NCBI GenBank assembly: GCA_964408795.1
Contig: CAYPAW010000050.1
Coordinates: forward strand, 1 to 16,230
Reading direction: 5' to 3'
DNA length: 16,230 nucleotides
DNA from: JABMQB01 sp964408795
GTDB taxonomy: Bacteria; Bacteroidota; Bacteroidia; Bacteroidales; Prolixibacteraceae
Shown here: positions 1-8,551 of the stretch, piece after piece
How positions within the stretch are numbered: position 1 is the first letter of the stretch
Layout: each line of letters opens with the position of its first letter
The notes under the pieces: generated by a model
The model's database searches: none
What the model saw: the letters and a program-made list of their open reading frames with translations, nothing else
Told to the model about the DNA's origin: nothing
Position numbers and translations under genes: made by a program

Positions 1-357
1 AATGACCTAAACGATTATGCTGGCGATAAAGCGATCGTCCAGGATATGGTTCAGGATTTCAACCAGCTAAGTTCCAACTGGGATCAGAATAAACTGAATT
101 CCTGCCTCGACCAAAACAATCTGAACGACATAGCCCAAGATGCCAATATAGTGGGATCCCAAATCATTCAGGATATGGGAAACCTGGTGCAGTCGGCCAT
201 TGTCCAGGACCAGATAGTTGGCGATTTTGCTCAGGATCAGATTGTCCAGGACCAGCTGGTGGGTGACTTTGCCGTGGGTGACTTTGCCGTGGGCGACTTT
301 GCTGTCGGTGACTTTGCCGTGGGCGACTTTGCCATCGGTGATATCCACACGCAGTAA
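1..357 (+). CDS. Acidic protein with C-terminal VGDFA tandem repeats, 5' end outside window
   Basis: The reading frame is open from the first base to a TAA at 355-357, so 118 residues of the C-terminus are visible and the true start is probably upstream; ATG 46 is only the first Met in view. The protein is rich in Asp, Gln and Asn. A 42-bp spaced duplication (199-213 and 241-255) encodes IVQDQ twice, each followed by a GDFA motif. Five perfect VGDFA units follow as 15-bp tandem repeats at 259-333, then a decayed sixth unit (IGDIH). The unit only loosely resembles the pentapeptide-repeat consensus, because Gly replaces the usual small residue two before the central Phe. I do not recognise the family and no enzyme motif is visible. 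The downstream inverted repeat at 431-470 fits a transcription end. Coding on this strand is likely but not certain, because the opposite strand is also open here. Confidence 0.55.
   Translation, partial: NDLNDYAGDKAIVQDMVQDFNQLSSNWDQNKLNSCLDQNNLNDIAQDANIVGSQIIQDMGNLVQSAIVQDQIVGDFAQDQIVQDQLVGDFAVGDFAVGDFAVGDFAVGDFAIGDIHTQ
259..348 (+). repeat. 15-bp tandem repeat, five full units plus one decayed unit
   Basis: Units begin at 259, 274, 289, 304 and 319, each encoding Val-Gly-Asp-Phe-Ala. They differ only at third codon positions (GGT/GGC, GTG/GTC, GCC/GCT). A degenerate unit follows at 334-348. The 15-bp unit keeps the frame, so gain or loss of units would change protein length without breaking the gene. 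Confidence 0.9.
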
Positions 358-430
358 TCCACACTTTTTATACCCGGTTGTTGGAAACAATTTATGTATA
401 ATCACAACGACAAATCTTAGATAAGAATCA

Positions 431-470
431 CATACAGGCAATTTCAAAAAAAATTGAAATTGCCTGTATG
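431..470 (+). terminator. Perfect 17-bp inverted repeat, likely (bidirectional) terminator
   Basis: The left arm 431-447 and right arm 454-470 are exact reverse complements, separated by six A residues. The tail (CTATTTATAT) is only moderately T-rich. It lies 73 bp after the repeat-protein stop and 31 bp before the next start at 502, so it most likely ends transcription of the first gene. Because the loop is poly-A, the opposite strand reads as poly-T, so it could also act in the other direction. The hairpin also argues against starting the next gene at TTG 454, which would lie inside the right arm. Confidence 0.65.
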
Positions 471-501
471 CTATTTATATGCAATCGACAAAATCAGAAA
501 T

Positions 502-3444
502 ATGCGAATCTATGTAACGGCACTTTGTATCCTTGGAATCCTGCTGACAGGAACCCGGGATCTTTCGGCTCAGCGGGTAAATCATATGAAGGTTGACAAC
601 CTCGATTTGATCTACTTCGGGAACCGGTATTCCTATTTGATGCCCCACGTATCCCAAACCTTCGAGAATGCCATACGCTTTCACCGGCAGTTCTGGGATT
701 ACCAGGATCGGACGACCTATGTGATGCTGAATGATTTTGAAGATATCGGGCATGCCGGAGCCATCGCCATGCCTTTAAGCCAGGTTCACATCGGTATTGA
801 ACCCTATGGATTTGCTTTCAGCATCATTCCCAGCAACGAACGGTTTCAATGGCTTTTCAATCATGAGCTGACCCATATTGTCATGGCCGACAAACCCAAC
901 AAAACGGATGTTTTTTTCCGCAAACTCTTTCTGGGGAAAGTGATCCGGGAAGATGAATATCCTCTTTCGGCTCTCTGGAGCTATGCCACGGTTCCACGCT
1001 GGTATTCGCCCCGCTGGTACCACGAAGGAATTGCCTGCTTCATGGAGACCTGGATGTCGGGAGGCCTGGGAAGAGCCATCGGCACCTACGATGAGATGTA
1101 TTTCCGGAGCATTGTCAATGAAAACCAACCCCTTTATTCACTGGTAGGTCTGGAGACCGAAGGAACCACCATTGATTTTCAGGTGGGAGCCAATGCTTAC
1201 CTGTATGGAACCCGTTTCATTGCCTATATGGCCTATCAGTACGGAATCGACAAACTGAAAACCTTCTATTCGCGGACCGACAGCAGCAAAGCCTTTTATG
1301 CCAGCCAGTTCAAAAAAGTATATCAAAAACCCGTGAAGGAGGCCTGGAAGGAGTGGACCGACTGGGAATACCAATTCCAGCAGGAAAACATCCAACGAAT
1401 CGGGGAATACCCACTCACACCCTTTGTCCCCATAACCACAAAAAACCTGGGCAACGTTTCCAAATACGGGTACAATCCTGCAACACAAAAAATATATGCA
1501 GCCATCAACTATCCGGGAATCGTCTCCCAGATTGCCGAAATCGATAAAAATAGCGGGCAGATCCGCAAAATCGCCACCCTGGATTCCCCCCTGCTGTATT
1601 ACTCAACCAACCTGGCCTATAATGCACAGGATGAAAAAATCTACATCACCGAGCACAATACCAAATACCGGAATCTGGTCGAAGTGGATGTCCACACCGG
1701 GAAGAAAAAGATTTTACACAAGTTTACCCGAACCGGGGATCTGGTGTACAATGCAGCAGATAAAAGCATCTGGGGTGTTCGCAATGACAACGGCTACTCC
1801 ATACTGGTCAAGATCCCGGAACCCTATACCGAGGTAATCCAGATGTATACGGCTCCCTTTGGGCAGGCTCTGTTTGACCTGGATGTTTCCAACAAAGGCA
1901 ATCAGTTAACCGCTTCTCTTTCGGGAGTTACGGGAGAACAATCGGTTGTTCTTTTTGATCTGGAAGCTATGGACCGCGGATCCACGGGGTTTCAGACGGT
2001 TTACTCACTGGAAGACAATACCCTGACCCAGTTCAAATTTTCAAACGATGACCAATACCTCATCGGAATTTCTTACTATACCGGAGTATCCAATGTCTGG
2101 AGAATTCGCCTGGAGGACAAAAAATTTGAGTTGCTTTCGAATACGGAAACCGGTTTATTCATGCCGGTTCAGCTCAATGAGGATTCCCTGATGGTGTTAA
2201 AATTTCACCGCGACGGGATGGTCCCCGGGGTTATTCCGGCCCGGGTCCTTGAAGATGCCAACGCCATTCACTACCTGGGAAACCAGATTCATCAGAAATA
2301 CCCGGAAGTGGAAGACTGGGCTCTTCCCCCGGCCTCTTCCATATCAAAAGATACCATTGCCTATGAGGGAGCTTACCATTCGGTCAGCCAGATGCGGTTA
2401 GCCAATGCCTATCCCGACATTGCCGGCTTCAAAGAAACCGTCGCCCTGGGATACCGCCTCAACTGGCGCGATCCCATAGGCCTCAGCAGAATCAGCCTCT
2501 TCCTGGCCGGTTCGCCCTGGAGCCATTATGAAAACAAACAGAAATTCCACATGATGTTCGACTGGCATCTCTGGGGATGGCATCTCTCGGCAACCTACAA
2601 CAAAACCCATTTTTACGATCTCTTCGGCCCCACACGGAGAAGCCGGGCCGGATACTCCCTGGGCATCGGGTATGAACGAAATTATACCATGAAAACCCCC
2701 TTTAAATCGCATGTGGAATTTGGATTGTATACCTATGGCGATCTGGAAGTTCTGCCGCAATACCAGAACATCGCTTCACCCATGAAGAATTTTCAGGCCG
2801 CCACCGCTTCCTACGGAATATCCAAACTCCGGAAAACCCTCGGAGGGGAAATCGATGAAAAAGGGTATACCTGGGATATCTCCTCAACCGCTTTCCTGGC
2901 AAAGGGTGATTTTTATCCCTCTTTTCTCTCCAATCAGGAGGTTGGATTCCTGATCCCGGGGATGAGAAATACCAGCTTCTGGATACGAAACAGTGTCGGG
3001 CAATCTTTGGGGGACCGTCAATCGCCCCTCTCCTATTTTTACTTCGGAGGATTCCGGAACAATTATATCGACTGGCAACCGGCTGAACAGTACCGGAAAA
3101 CCCTGGCTTTCCCGGGCGCTGAAATCGATGAAATAGAGGCATACAATTATGTGAAAACAATGGGAGAATTAAACCTCAAGCCTTTGCGTCTGCGGGGCGT
3201 GGGAACCTCATGGTTATATCCCACCTATATCAAATCATCGCTTTTCGGAACCCACCTGATGACCGATTTTGATAAAAAACCCAACCGGGCCCATCTCTTT
3301 AATGTGGGTGCTCAAATCGATATTCAACTGGTCATGTTCTCGTACATGCGAACAACATGGTCTGTGGGATTTGCCAAAAAATTCGAAAACGGAGAAAAAG
3401 CTACAAACAAATTAATGTTATCTTTGAAGTTGCTGGGAAATTAG
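502..3444 (+). CDS. Secreted HELTH zinc-peptidase-like protein with beta-propeller and C-terminal outer-membrane barrel
   Basis: This is a 980-residue protein starting at ATG 502, which gives a clean signal peptide (residues 1-23, cleaved at LSA-Q). The N-terminal module has HELTH at 121-125 and a WYHEGIA motif at 172-178. His121, His125 and Glu175 form the zinc-ligand pattern of gluzincin (peptidase MA-like) enzymes, with Glu122 as the expected catalytic base. Residues about 314-620 have repeated aromatic/Asp-rich strands typical of TolB/WD40-like propellers. Residues about 635-980 are rich in alternating aromatic strands (for example the YRLNWRDPIG segment) and look like an outer-membrane beta-barrel. 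I infer a surface or periplasmic peptidase anchored by its own barrel; the substrate is unknown. The lipoprotein gene follows after 27 bp with no terminator, so the two are probably cotranscribed. The metal site is well supported, the barrel assignment less so. Confidence 0.8.
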   Translation: MRIYVTALCILGILLTGTRDLSAQRVNHMKVDNLDLIYFGNRYSYLMPHVSQTFENAIRFHRQFWDYQDRTTYVMLNDFEDIGHAGAIAMPLSQVHIGIEPYGFAFSIIPSNERFQWLFNHELTHIVMADKPNKTDVFFRKLFLGKVIREDEYPLSALWSYATVPRWYSPRWYHEGIACFMETWMSGGLGRAIGTYDEMYFRSIVNENQPLYSLVGLETEGTTIDFQVGANAYLYGTRFIAYMAYQYGIDKLKTFYSRTDSSKAFYASQFKKVYQKPVKEAWKEWTDWEYQFQQENIQRIGEYPLTPFVPITTKNLGNVSKYGYNPATQKIYAAINYPGIVSQIAEIDKNSGQIRKIATLDSPLLYYSTNLAYNAQDEKIYITEHNTKYRNLVEVDVHTGKKKILHKFTRTGDLVYNAADKSIWGVRNDNGYSILVKIPEPYTEVIQMYTAPFGQALFDLDVSNKGNQLTASLSGVTGEQSVVLFDLEAMDRGSTGFQTVYSLEDNTLTQFKFSNDDQYLIGISYYTGVSNVWRIRLEDKKFELLSNTETGLFMPVQLNEDSLMVLKFHRDGMVPGVIPARVLEDANAIHYLGNQIHQKYPEVEDWALPPASSISKDTIAYEGAYHSVSQMRLANAYPDIAGFKETVALGYRLNWRDPIGLSRISLFLAGSPWSHYENKQKFHMMFDWHLWGWHLSATYNKTHFYDLFGPTRRSRAGYSLGIGYERNYTMKTPFKSHVEFGLYTYGDLEVLPQYQNIASPMKNFQAATASYGISKLRKTLGGEIDEKGYTWDISSTAFLAKGDFYPSFLSNQEVGFLIPGMRNTSFWIRNSVGQSLGDRQSPLSYFYFGGFRNNYIDWQPAEQYRKTLAFPGAEIDEIEAYNYVKTMGELNLKPLRLRGVGTSWLYPTYIKSSLFGTHLMTDFDKKPNRAHLFNVGAQIDIQLVMFSYMRTTWSVGFAKKFENGEKATNKLMLSLKLLGN

Positions 3445-3471
3445 TAAACCTTAATTGATAAACAAACAAAA

Positions 3472-4341
3472 ATGCATAGTATGAAACGTATGAAAACGAA
3501 CTTTTCAAAAACAGCTTTGATCATGGGTGTCTCCTTTCTGTTGATGGCAGGATGCAACCGTTCATCCAAAGTAAGCGAAAGCAAAGGTACCACATCCGAT
3601 GGGAAAGAAGCCTCCGTGGAAGTGGAGGTTTTTGATGCAATGAAACTTAAAGATCAGATCGTTGAAGTTATAGAGAATGCTCCCAGGGCTGAAGAAATAG
3701 CCGGGTTCATCAACGAAGTAGGGGCTTCCTATATTCTGGACCTTACCGTACCGATCGATGACGCAGAAAAATTTATGACCAAAACACAAAAAAGCCTGGG
3801 GCTGGGAATGTACTCCTTCGACATAAACTACGCCAAAGCCTTCAACCGGGGTGACAGGGCCACACAAATTGGGGATCTTTCCCTTCAGATGCTGAACGAC
3901 CTTGGCTTACAGGAGGATTTCTCCGCTTCGGAGAACCACCTGGAACGGTTAAAACAAAATGCCGGCAATAAAGATTCGGTCGATTTCCTGGTTGCTGATA
4001 TGATGAATTATTCCCATCAGCAATTTGCTGCCAGCGACCAACCCGGTACCTATGCCCTCGCATTTATTGGGGCCAATGTGGAAGCCATGTATATTCTGAG
4101 TCAATTGAGCTTATTTGCAGAAAACAACCAACCCATGCTGGACTTTCTGGCACAACAGGGCGATCGGGCAAAAAGTGTCTATGCATTGCTTGAACTGATG
4201 TCGGGAGATAAAACCGTTCAGCCCTATTACGAAAAAATGAAACCAATCGCTGATTATTTTGAGGAACACCCGGCGTTTACCCAACAAGAGCTGGAAGAGA
4301 TAAGTCCGATGATCGAATCCCTCCGGGAAGAAATTTTTTAA
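3472..4341 (+). CDS. Lipoprotein of unknown function
   Basis: This is a 289-residue protein with an N-terminal hydrophobic segment and lipobox LMAGC; Cys28 (codon at 3553) is the predicted lipidated residue. The residues after it (NRSSK) lack Asp at +2, so nothing argues for inner-membrane retention, and outer-membrane attachment is possible. The mature part looks mostly alpha-helical and acidic, with no catalytic motif I recognise. Three in-frame ATGs compete (3472, 3481, 3490), and all give workable signal sequences. I kept 3472 because it follows an A-rich stretch, but 3481 is nearly as good. The gene lies 27 bp after the peptidase/barrel gene and ends 12 bp before a strong terminator, so it is probably the last gene of that transcript. 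It may be an accessory partner of the barrel protein; this is inferred from position only. Confidence 0.75.
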   Translation: MHSMKRMKTNFSKTALIMGVSFLLMAGCNRSSKVSESKGTTSDGKEASVEVEVFDAMKLKDQIVEVIENAPRAEEIAGFINEVGASYILDLTVPIDDAEKFMTKTQKSLGLGMYSFDINYAKAFNRGDRATQIGDLSLQMLNDLGLQEDFSASENHLERLKQNAGNKDSVDFLVADMMNYSHQQFAASDQPGTYALAFIGANVEAMYILSQLSLFAENNQPMLDFLAQQGDRAKSVYALLELMSGDKTVQPYYEKMKPIADYFEEHPAFTQQELEEISPMIESLREEIF

Positions 4342-4353
4342 CCGTTCATTTTG

Positions 4354-4394
4354 CAGGGTTTGCCTCCTCCGGTAAACCCTGTTTTCTTTCCTTC
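4354..4394 (+). terminator. Rho-independent terminator after the lipoprotein gene
   Basis: An 11-bp stem (4354-4364 with 4371-4381, one G-U wobble at 4362/4373) closes a TCCTCC loop and is followed by a T-rich run (TTTTCTTTCCTT). It starts 12 bp after the lipoprotein stop, which is ideal placement. It separates the peptidase/lipoprotein pair from the exporter-signalling operon, and it rules against extending the ABC gene to TTG 4351. Confidence 0.85.
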
Positions 4395-4408
4395 GCATCG
4401 TGCCAACC

Positions 4409-4425
4409 GAAACCTTCAAGGTTTC
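4409..4425. promoter_or_regulatory. 17-bp near-perfect palindrome upstream of the ABC gene
   Basis: Two 8-bp arms, GAAACCTT and AAGGTTTC, flank a single central C. The site lies between the terminator at 4354-4394 and the ABC-gene ATG at 4450, where a promoter or operator is expected. Its symmetry suits a dimeric regulator or a small RNA hairpin, and I cannot tell which. No clear promoter hexamers were identified beside it. Confidence 0.3.
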
Positions 4426-4449
4426 CCTGAACAAAAAAAGGCCTTGTCA

Positions 4450-7400
4450 ATGAATGAGATTACACTAAATGCATTAATCAATCTTTTTGCCATTTTCTCG
4501 GTCCGCAGCCAATCGGGCCGTGACAACGCACAGGCTATTTTTTCCTCATACCTGAAACTGCACCTTGGCATAAGCACCACCAGAGAATATCTACGTTTAT
4601 TTGACGAACTGCTGGATTTATATGGAATTGACGGGGAACCGGTATTGCCTGTCGACATGAACCAGCAGGCAGGCAAAATTGCCCATCGCATCAAAAGCCG
4701 CCTGCCCCGCCAGGAACAGGTTATGGTCTTCCTGCGTTTTCTCGAACTCTCCCGTACCGGGGAAACCCATAAAGCCGAAGACCTGTTCCACATCCTGGCT
4801 GATGAATTTTCCATTCCGGATGCCGACGTAAAAAAATACGAAGAGTTTATCTTTTCTGATTCTCCGGAAAAACTCAGCTCTCCGGATTTCCTGGTGCTTG
4901 ATGCCCATGAAACCTGTACCAATGATACCATCCGGCACATTCAATTAAAAAACTTCGATGGGCAACTGTTGTTTCTGTACTTGCAGCAAACAGGAAATTA
5001 CCTGTTCAATTTTCACGGCAAAGAGACGATATCCCTGGAAGGAAATCCGATTCTACCCCACCGTTTTTATGCTTTTAAAGAAGGAAGCATTCTCCGGGGT
5101 CCCCGTATTGCTCCGCTATACTATTCGGATATTCAAGCTGCTTTTTTCGACCGGGCCCGATCGGCCCCTTTCATGCTGCGGGGCGAAAAAGTCGAATTCA
5201 AATTCAGGAACAGCAACAACGGATTGCATGCCTTCTCCTTTGCTGAACGCTCCGGGCAGCTGGTCGCCATCATGGGCGGAAGCGGAGTAGGCAAATCAAC
5301 GCTCTTAAATATCCTGAATGGTACCCTTCCTGTCGATAAAGGACATATTTATATCAATAACCTGGATATCCATCTTCATAGAAAAGAAACCGAAGGACTC
5401 ATTGGATTTGTCCCTCAGGATGACCTTTTATTCGAAGACCTGACCGTATGGAACAACCTCTATTACAACGCCTGTTTATGCTTTGACGACCTGACCCACG
5501 AACAGATCAGTGCCAAGGTAACCCAGGTTCTTCATGAACTCGAGCTCTATGAGTTCAAAGACCTTCAGGTGGGAAACCCCCTGAAAAAAACCATTAGCGG
5601 AGGCCAGCGTAAACGCCTCAATGTAGCCCTCGAATTGATCCGCGAACCCTCCATTTTGTATGTCGATGAACCCACCTCCGGTTTGTCCTCCATGGATTCG
5701 GAAAAAGTGATGCTCCTGTTAAAAGAACAGGCCCGGAAAGGAAAAATCATCATGGTGAATATCCATCAGCCTTCGTCTGCTATTTTTAAACTTTTCGATA
5801 AACTTTGGATCCTCGATAAAGGAGGCAGACCGATTTACACAGGGAATCCGCTGGATGGAATCATCTACTTCAAGACCGCCATCGACCATGTGAACGCCGA
5901 AGAATGCGAATGCCTCCATTGTGGCAACGTAAATCCCGAACAGGTCCTTGAAATCGTTGAAACAAAAAAAATCGATGAATCAGGAAATTTTATACCCGAA
6001 AGGCGTTTTTCTCCCGAGGAATGGTACCAGCGTTACAAAACAAAAATAGAACCCGGAAACCTGGAAAAACCGGATGACAACATGGAGAATCCCCGGTCTG
6101 AGTTTAAAAAACCCAACCCCTGGAAACAATTCCTGATCTTCCTGAAACGCAATGCCCACATAAAAATCACCGATAAACAATACCTGCTGATCAACCTGAT
6201 TGAAGCCCCATTGCTGGCCCTCATCGTTGGTTATTTCACCCGGTTCTCAGAACAGGGACACTACATTTTCTTTGAAAACAAAAATCTGATCTCCTATCTG
6301 TTTATGGCCATTGTAGTGGTTTTATTCATGGGAATGAGTGTCAGCGCCGAAGAAATTATCAAAGACCGGAAGATCTTGCAACGCGAATCTTTTCTCAATC
6401 TGAGCCGGCTCAGCTACCTGTCCTCCAAGATTGTCTTTCTGGTATTCCTGTCTGCCTTCCAGACCCTTTGTTTCGTGTTGGCAGGCAACCTGATCATCGG
6501 AATTCACGGAATGAATCTGCCCTATTGGATGGTACTTTTCTCCGTTGCTGTTTTTTCCAATATGGTGGGACTGAATATTTCTTCTGCTTTCGATTCGGTA
6601 GTAACCATATATATTTTGATTCCCTTGCTGCTCATTCCACAGATTCTGTTGTGCGGAGTGATCGTCAAGTTTGATGATCTGCAGGACAAAACAGCCGATA
6701 AAGATGCCGTTCCGGTGGTGGGTGAATTAATGGCCTCACGATGGGCTTTTGAGGCCCTGGCTGTCGAACAGTTCACCCGGAATGACTACATGGCTCCCTT
6801 CTTCGACCTGGAAAAACAACTCACCCGGACCCGGTTTCGCTCCGATATACTCTTAACGGAACTCATCGGACGTGTGGACCAGGCCGGAGGACTAAAAAAA
6901 CGGAATAACCCGGAACCGGAAATCAACCAAAAACTGAACATCATCCGTCATGAAATCATGAAACTGAACAGGGAAAATCCGGAATCCCCGTTTCCTGCAA
7001 CAGAAAAGCTGACGTATGAAGAGTTTACCCCTTTGCTTGCTGATTCCGTAAAAAACTTCCTCAACAGACTCCAGCATCGCTACAGCCAAAAAGCCGATCA
7101 ACTCAGACAGGAAAAAGATGAGAAAATAAGAGCCCTGAATAAGGCCTGCGGAGACGATTACCTGTACAACCAAAAAATGAAATACCATAACAAAGCACTG
7201 GAGAATCTCATGCTCAACACGGAATCCAACGATTATTACAGGGAAACAGCCAACGGAATCATGCAAAAAGTGGCCCCGGTATATAAAAAACCCGATTTCT
7301 CTTATGGAAGAGCCCATTTCTTTGCATCGGAAAAAATCCTTTTCGGATGGAGCATCCCAACCCTTTTCTTCAACACAGGAATTATTTGGCTGATGAGTAT

Positions 7401-7506
7401 CCTGCTGTTTTTTTCATTATATTTCGATTGGATACGAAAAATTCTTTCGCTTTCAGGGAAACTTCGTCCTCGTTTGAGGAAAACGAAAAAAATGAATAAA
7501 AAATGA
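4450..7506 (+). CDS. ABCG-like exporter with TerB-like and FHA-like N-terminal regions
   Basis: ATG 4450 gives 1018 residues. Residues 1-137 are helical and TerB-like. About 145-235 is beta-rich with an FHA-like tail (ISLEGNPI, then a GSILRG turn). The nucleotide-binding domain (about 240-470) has Walker A GGSGVGKST (Lys282), signature ISGGQ (382-386), Walker B ILYVDEP (Asp406, Glu407) and H-loop His439. The ISGGQRKR and DEPTSGLSS wording is typical of ABCG/White-type half transporters. A CxCxxC cluster (Cys486, 488, 491) lies before the membrane part. Membrane segments fall near 578-600, 614-634, 656-685, 690-712, 716-739 and 968-992. The loop before the last segment is about 220 residues, with a coiled-coil-like stretch, far longer than in ABCG. 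It is an inner-membrane exporter or a membrane-acting ATPase; the substrate is unknown. The stop overlaps ATG 7503 (ATGA), so it heads the signalling operon. Confidence 0.85.
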   Translation: MNEITLNALINLFAIFSVRSQSGRDNAQAIFSSYLKLHLGISTTREYLRLFDELLDLYGIDGEPVLPVDMNQQAGKIAHRIKSRLPRQEQVMVFLRFLELSRTGETHKAEDLFHILADEFSIPDADVKKYEEFIFSDSPEKLSSPDFLVLDAHETCTNDTIRHIQLKNFDGQLLFLYLQQTGNYLFNFHGKETISLEGNPILPHRFYAFKEGSILRGPRIAPLYYSDIQAAFFDRARSAPFMLRGEKVEFKFRNSNNGLHAFSFAERSGQLVAIMGGSGVGKSTLLNILNGTLPVDKGHIYINNLDIHLHRKETEGLIGFVPQDDLLFEDLTVWNNLYYNACLCFDDLTHEQISAKVTQVLHELELYEFKDLQVGNPLKKTISGGQRKRLNVALELIREPSILYVDEPTSGLSSMDSEKVMLLLKEQARKGKIIMVNIHQPSSAIFKLFDKLWILDKGGRPIYTGNPLDGIIYFKTAIDHVNAEECECLHCGNVNPEQVLEIVETKKIDESGNFIPERRFSPEEWYQRYKTKIEPGNLEKPDDNMENPRSEFKKPNPWKQFLIFLKRNAHIKITDKQYLLINLIEAPLLALIVGYFTRFSEQGHYIFFENKNLISYLFMAIVVVLFMGMSVSAEEIIKDRKILQRESFLNLSRLSYLSSKIVFLVFLSAFQTLCFVLAGNLIIGIHGMNLPYWMVLFSVAVFSNMVGLNISSAFDSVVTIYILIPLLLIPQILLCGVIVKFDDLQDKTADKDAVPVVGELMASRWAFEALAVEQFTRNDYMAPFFDLEKQLTRTRFRSDILLTELIGRVDQAGGLKKRNNPEPEINQKLNIIRHEIMKLNRENPESPFPATEKLTYEEFTPLLADSVKNFLNRLQHRYSQKADQLRQEKDEKIRALNKACGDDYLYNQKMKYHNKALENLMLNTESNDYYRETANGIMQKVAPVYKKPDFSYGRAHFFASEKILFGWSIPTLFFNTGIIWLMSILLFFSLYFDWIRKILSLSGKLRPRLRKTKKMNKK

Positions 7507-7553
7507 ATGGTATTAAGAGGAACAAGAATCCAAACAACCCACATCTTTTTACG

Positions 7554-8546
7554 ATGAAAAATTCCCCATTTCCCCTTTTTCTTTTCTTCGTCTTCCTGTT
7601 TTTTTTCCTGGGTTCAGACCGGGTGTATGCTCAGGACAATAAACTGACGTTCACTCCTCACTGGATACCACAAGCTCAATTTGCCGGCTATTATGTAGCG
7701 TTGGATCAGGGTTTTTATGAAGAAGCCGGACTGGATGTGGATATTAAACACATCCCCGCCGATGTCTCCTCGTTTGATGTGCTGAAAGATGGCCGGGCCG
7801 ATATTGTCTCGTCCTTTCTTTTGGATGGCCTTAAGCAACGGGCTCAGGGAACTCCCCTGGTCAATTTTGCCCAACTTTCACAGCATTCAGCCTTAATGAT
7901 GGTTACGAAAAAAGAAAGCGGAATCGATCAGATCAGCGATCTTCACAACAAAAAACTGGCCATCTGGAGCAGTGGATTTGATGATATTCCGGTTGCCTTT
8001 ATGCGTGAAAACAATTACATCATCAAACTGGTGCGGATACTCAGTACCATCAATCTTTTTCTGATGGATGGAGTGGATGCCCTTACGGTCATGTATTACA
8101 ACGAGTATGACCAAATCATAAACAGCGGCATCGATGAAGATGAACTCAACAAATTTTTCTTTTCCGACTATGGATTTGATATTCCGGAAGATGGCCTCTA
8201 CTGTCTGGAAAACACCCTGACCAAAAGAAAAGAAGCGTTGAAAAAATTTGTTCAGGCAACCCTCCGAGGCTGGGAGTACGCTGAACAAAATAAAGAGGTT
8301 GCGCTTGACTTGGTCGTCAAGGAAATGGACAAAGCCCACCTGCCGAACAACAGAGCTCACCAGCAATGGATGCTGGATAAAATACTCGAACTGATGTCCC
8401 CGGGCGACAAAAACGTGAAAAAAGGACATTTGCTGGAACAGGATTTCCACCGCGCCTGGAGTGTCATTCAGGCGAACCTGAGTTCCACCCGGAAAATAGA
8501 AAAAGTCAACCGGCAGGATTTTTATAAACCTTTGGTAGATGAATAA
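7554..8546 (+). CDS. THI5/NMT1-like periplasmic solute-binding protein
   Basis: This 330-residue protein has a signal peptide with a very Phe/Leu-rich core, cleaved near YA-Q at residue 26. The mature start (LTFTPHWIPQAQFAGYYVA, then GFYEEAGLDV) is the hallmark of the THI5/NMT1 family of type 2 periplasmic binding proteins, which bind small ligands such as thiamine-pyrimidine precursors or other organic compounds. An earlier in-frame start at ATG 7503 overlaps the ABC stop. It would add 17 residues before the signal core, so I prefer 7554, although coupling from 7503 is possible. No lipobox is present. No ABC importer permease is near, and the neighbouring ABC protein is exporter-like. The next gene is a membrane sensor-phosphatase 5 bp downstream. 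I infer a ligand receptor feeding the sensor rather than an import component. The ligand is unknown. Confidence 0.82.
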   Translation: MKNSPFPLFLFFVFLFFFLGSDRVYAQDNKLTFTPHWIPQAQFAGYYVALDQGFYEEAGLDVDIKHIPADVSSFDVLKDGRADIVSSFLLDGLKQRAQGTPLVNFAQLSQHSALMMVTKKESGIDQISDLHNKKLAIWSSGFDDIPVAFMRENNYIIKLVRILSTINLFLMDGVDALTVMYYNEYDQIINSGIDEDELNKFFFSDYGFDIPEDGLYCLENTLTKRKEALKKFVQATLRGWEYAEQNKEVALDLVVKEMDKAHLPNNRAHQQWMLDKILELMSPGDKNVKKGHLLEQDFHRAWSVIQANLSSTRKIEKVNRQDFYKPLVDE

Positions 8547-8551
8547 ACACT

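Noticed and set aside
378..402. TTGTTG and TATAAT promoter-like pair
   Set aside because: The spacing is only 13 bp, and a transcript starting there would have to cross the 17-bp hairpin. Sigma-70 enteric hexamers are also not the usual Bacteroidota pattern.
67..447. Open frame on the minus strand across the repeat region
   Set aside because: It is open because the 15-bp repeat lacks stops in several frames, and its start lies inside the 431-470 hairpin. The plus frame reads through the window edge and gives the cleaner repeat.
454..501. TTG start extending the peptidase/barrel gene
   Set aside because: TTG 454 is the first base of the hairpin's right arm and would put extra residues before a good signal peptide that starts at ATG 502.
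4351..4449. TTG start extending the ABC gene
   Set aside because: The extension would translate through a strong intrinsic terminator and has no recognisable protein sequence. ATG 4450 begins a plausible helical domain.
7554..8546. Binding protein as part of an ABC importer for thiamine precursors
   Set aside because: No ThiX/ThiZ-like permease or ATPase is present, no TPP riboswitch was recognised upstream, and the neighbouring ABC protein is exporter-like.
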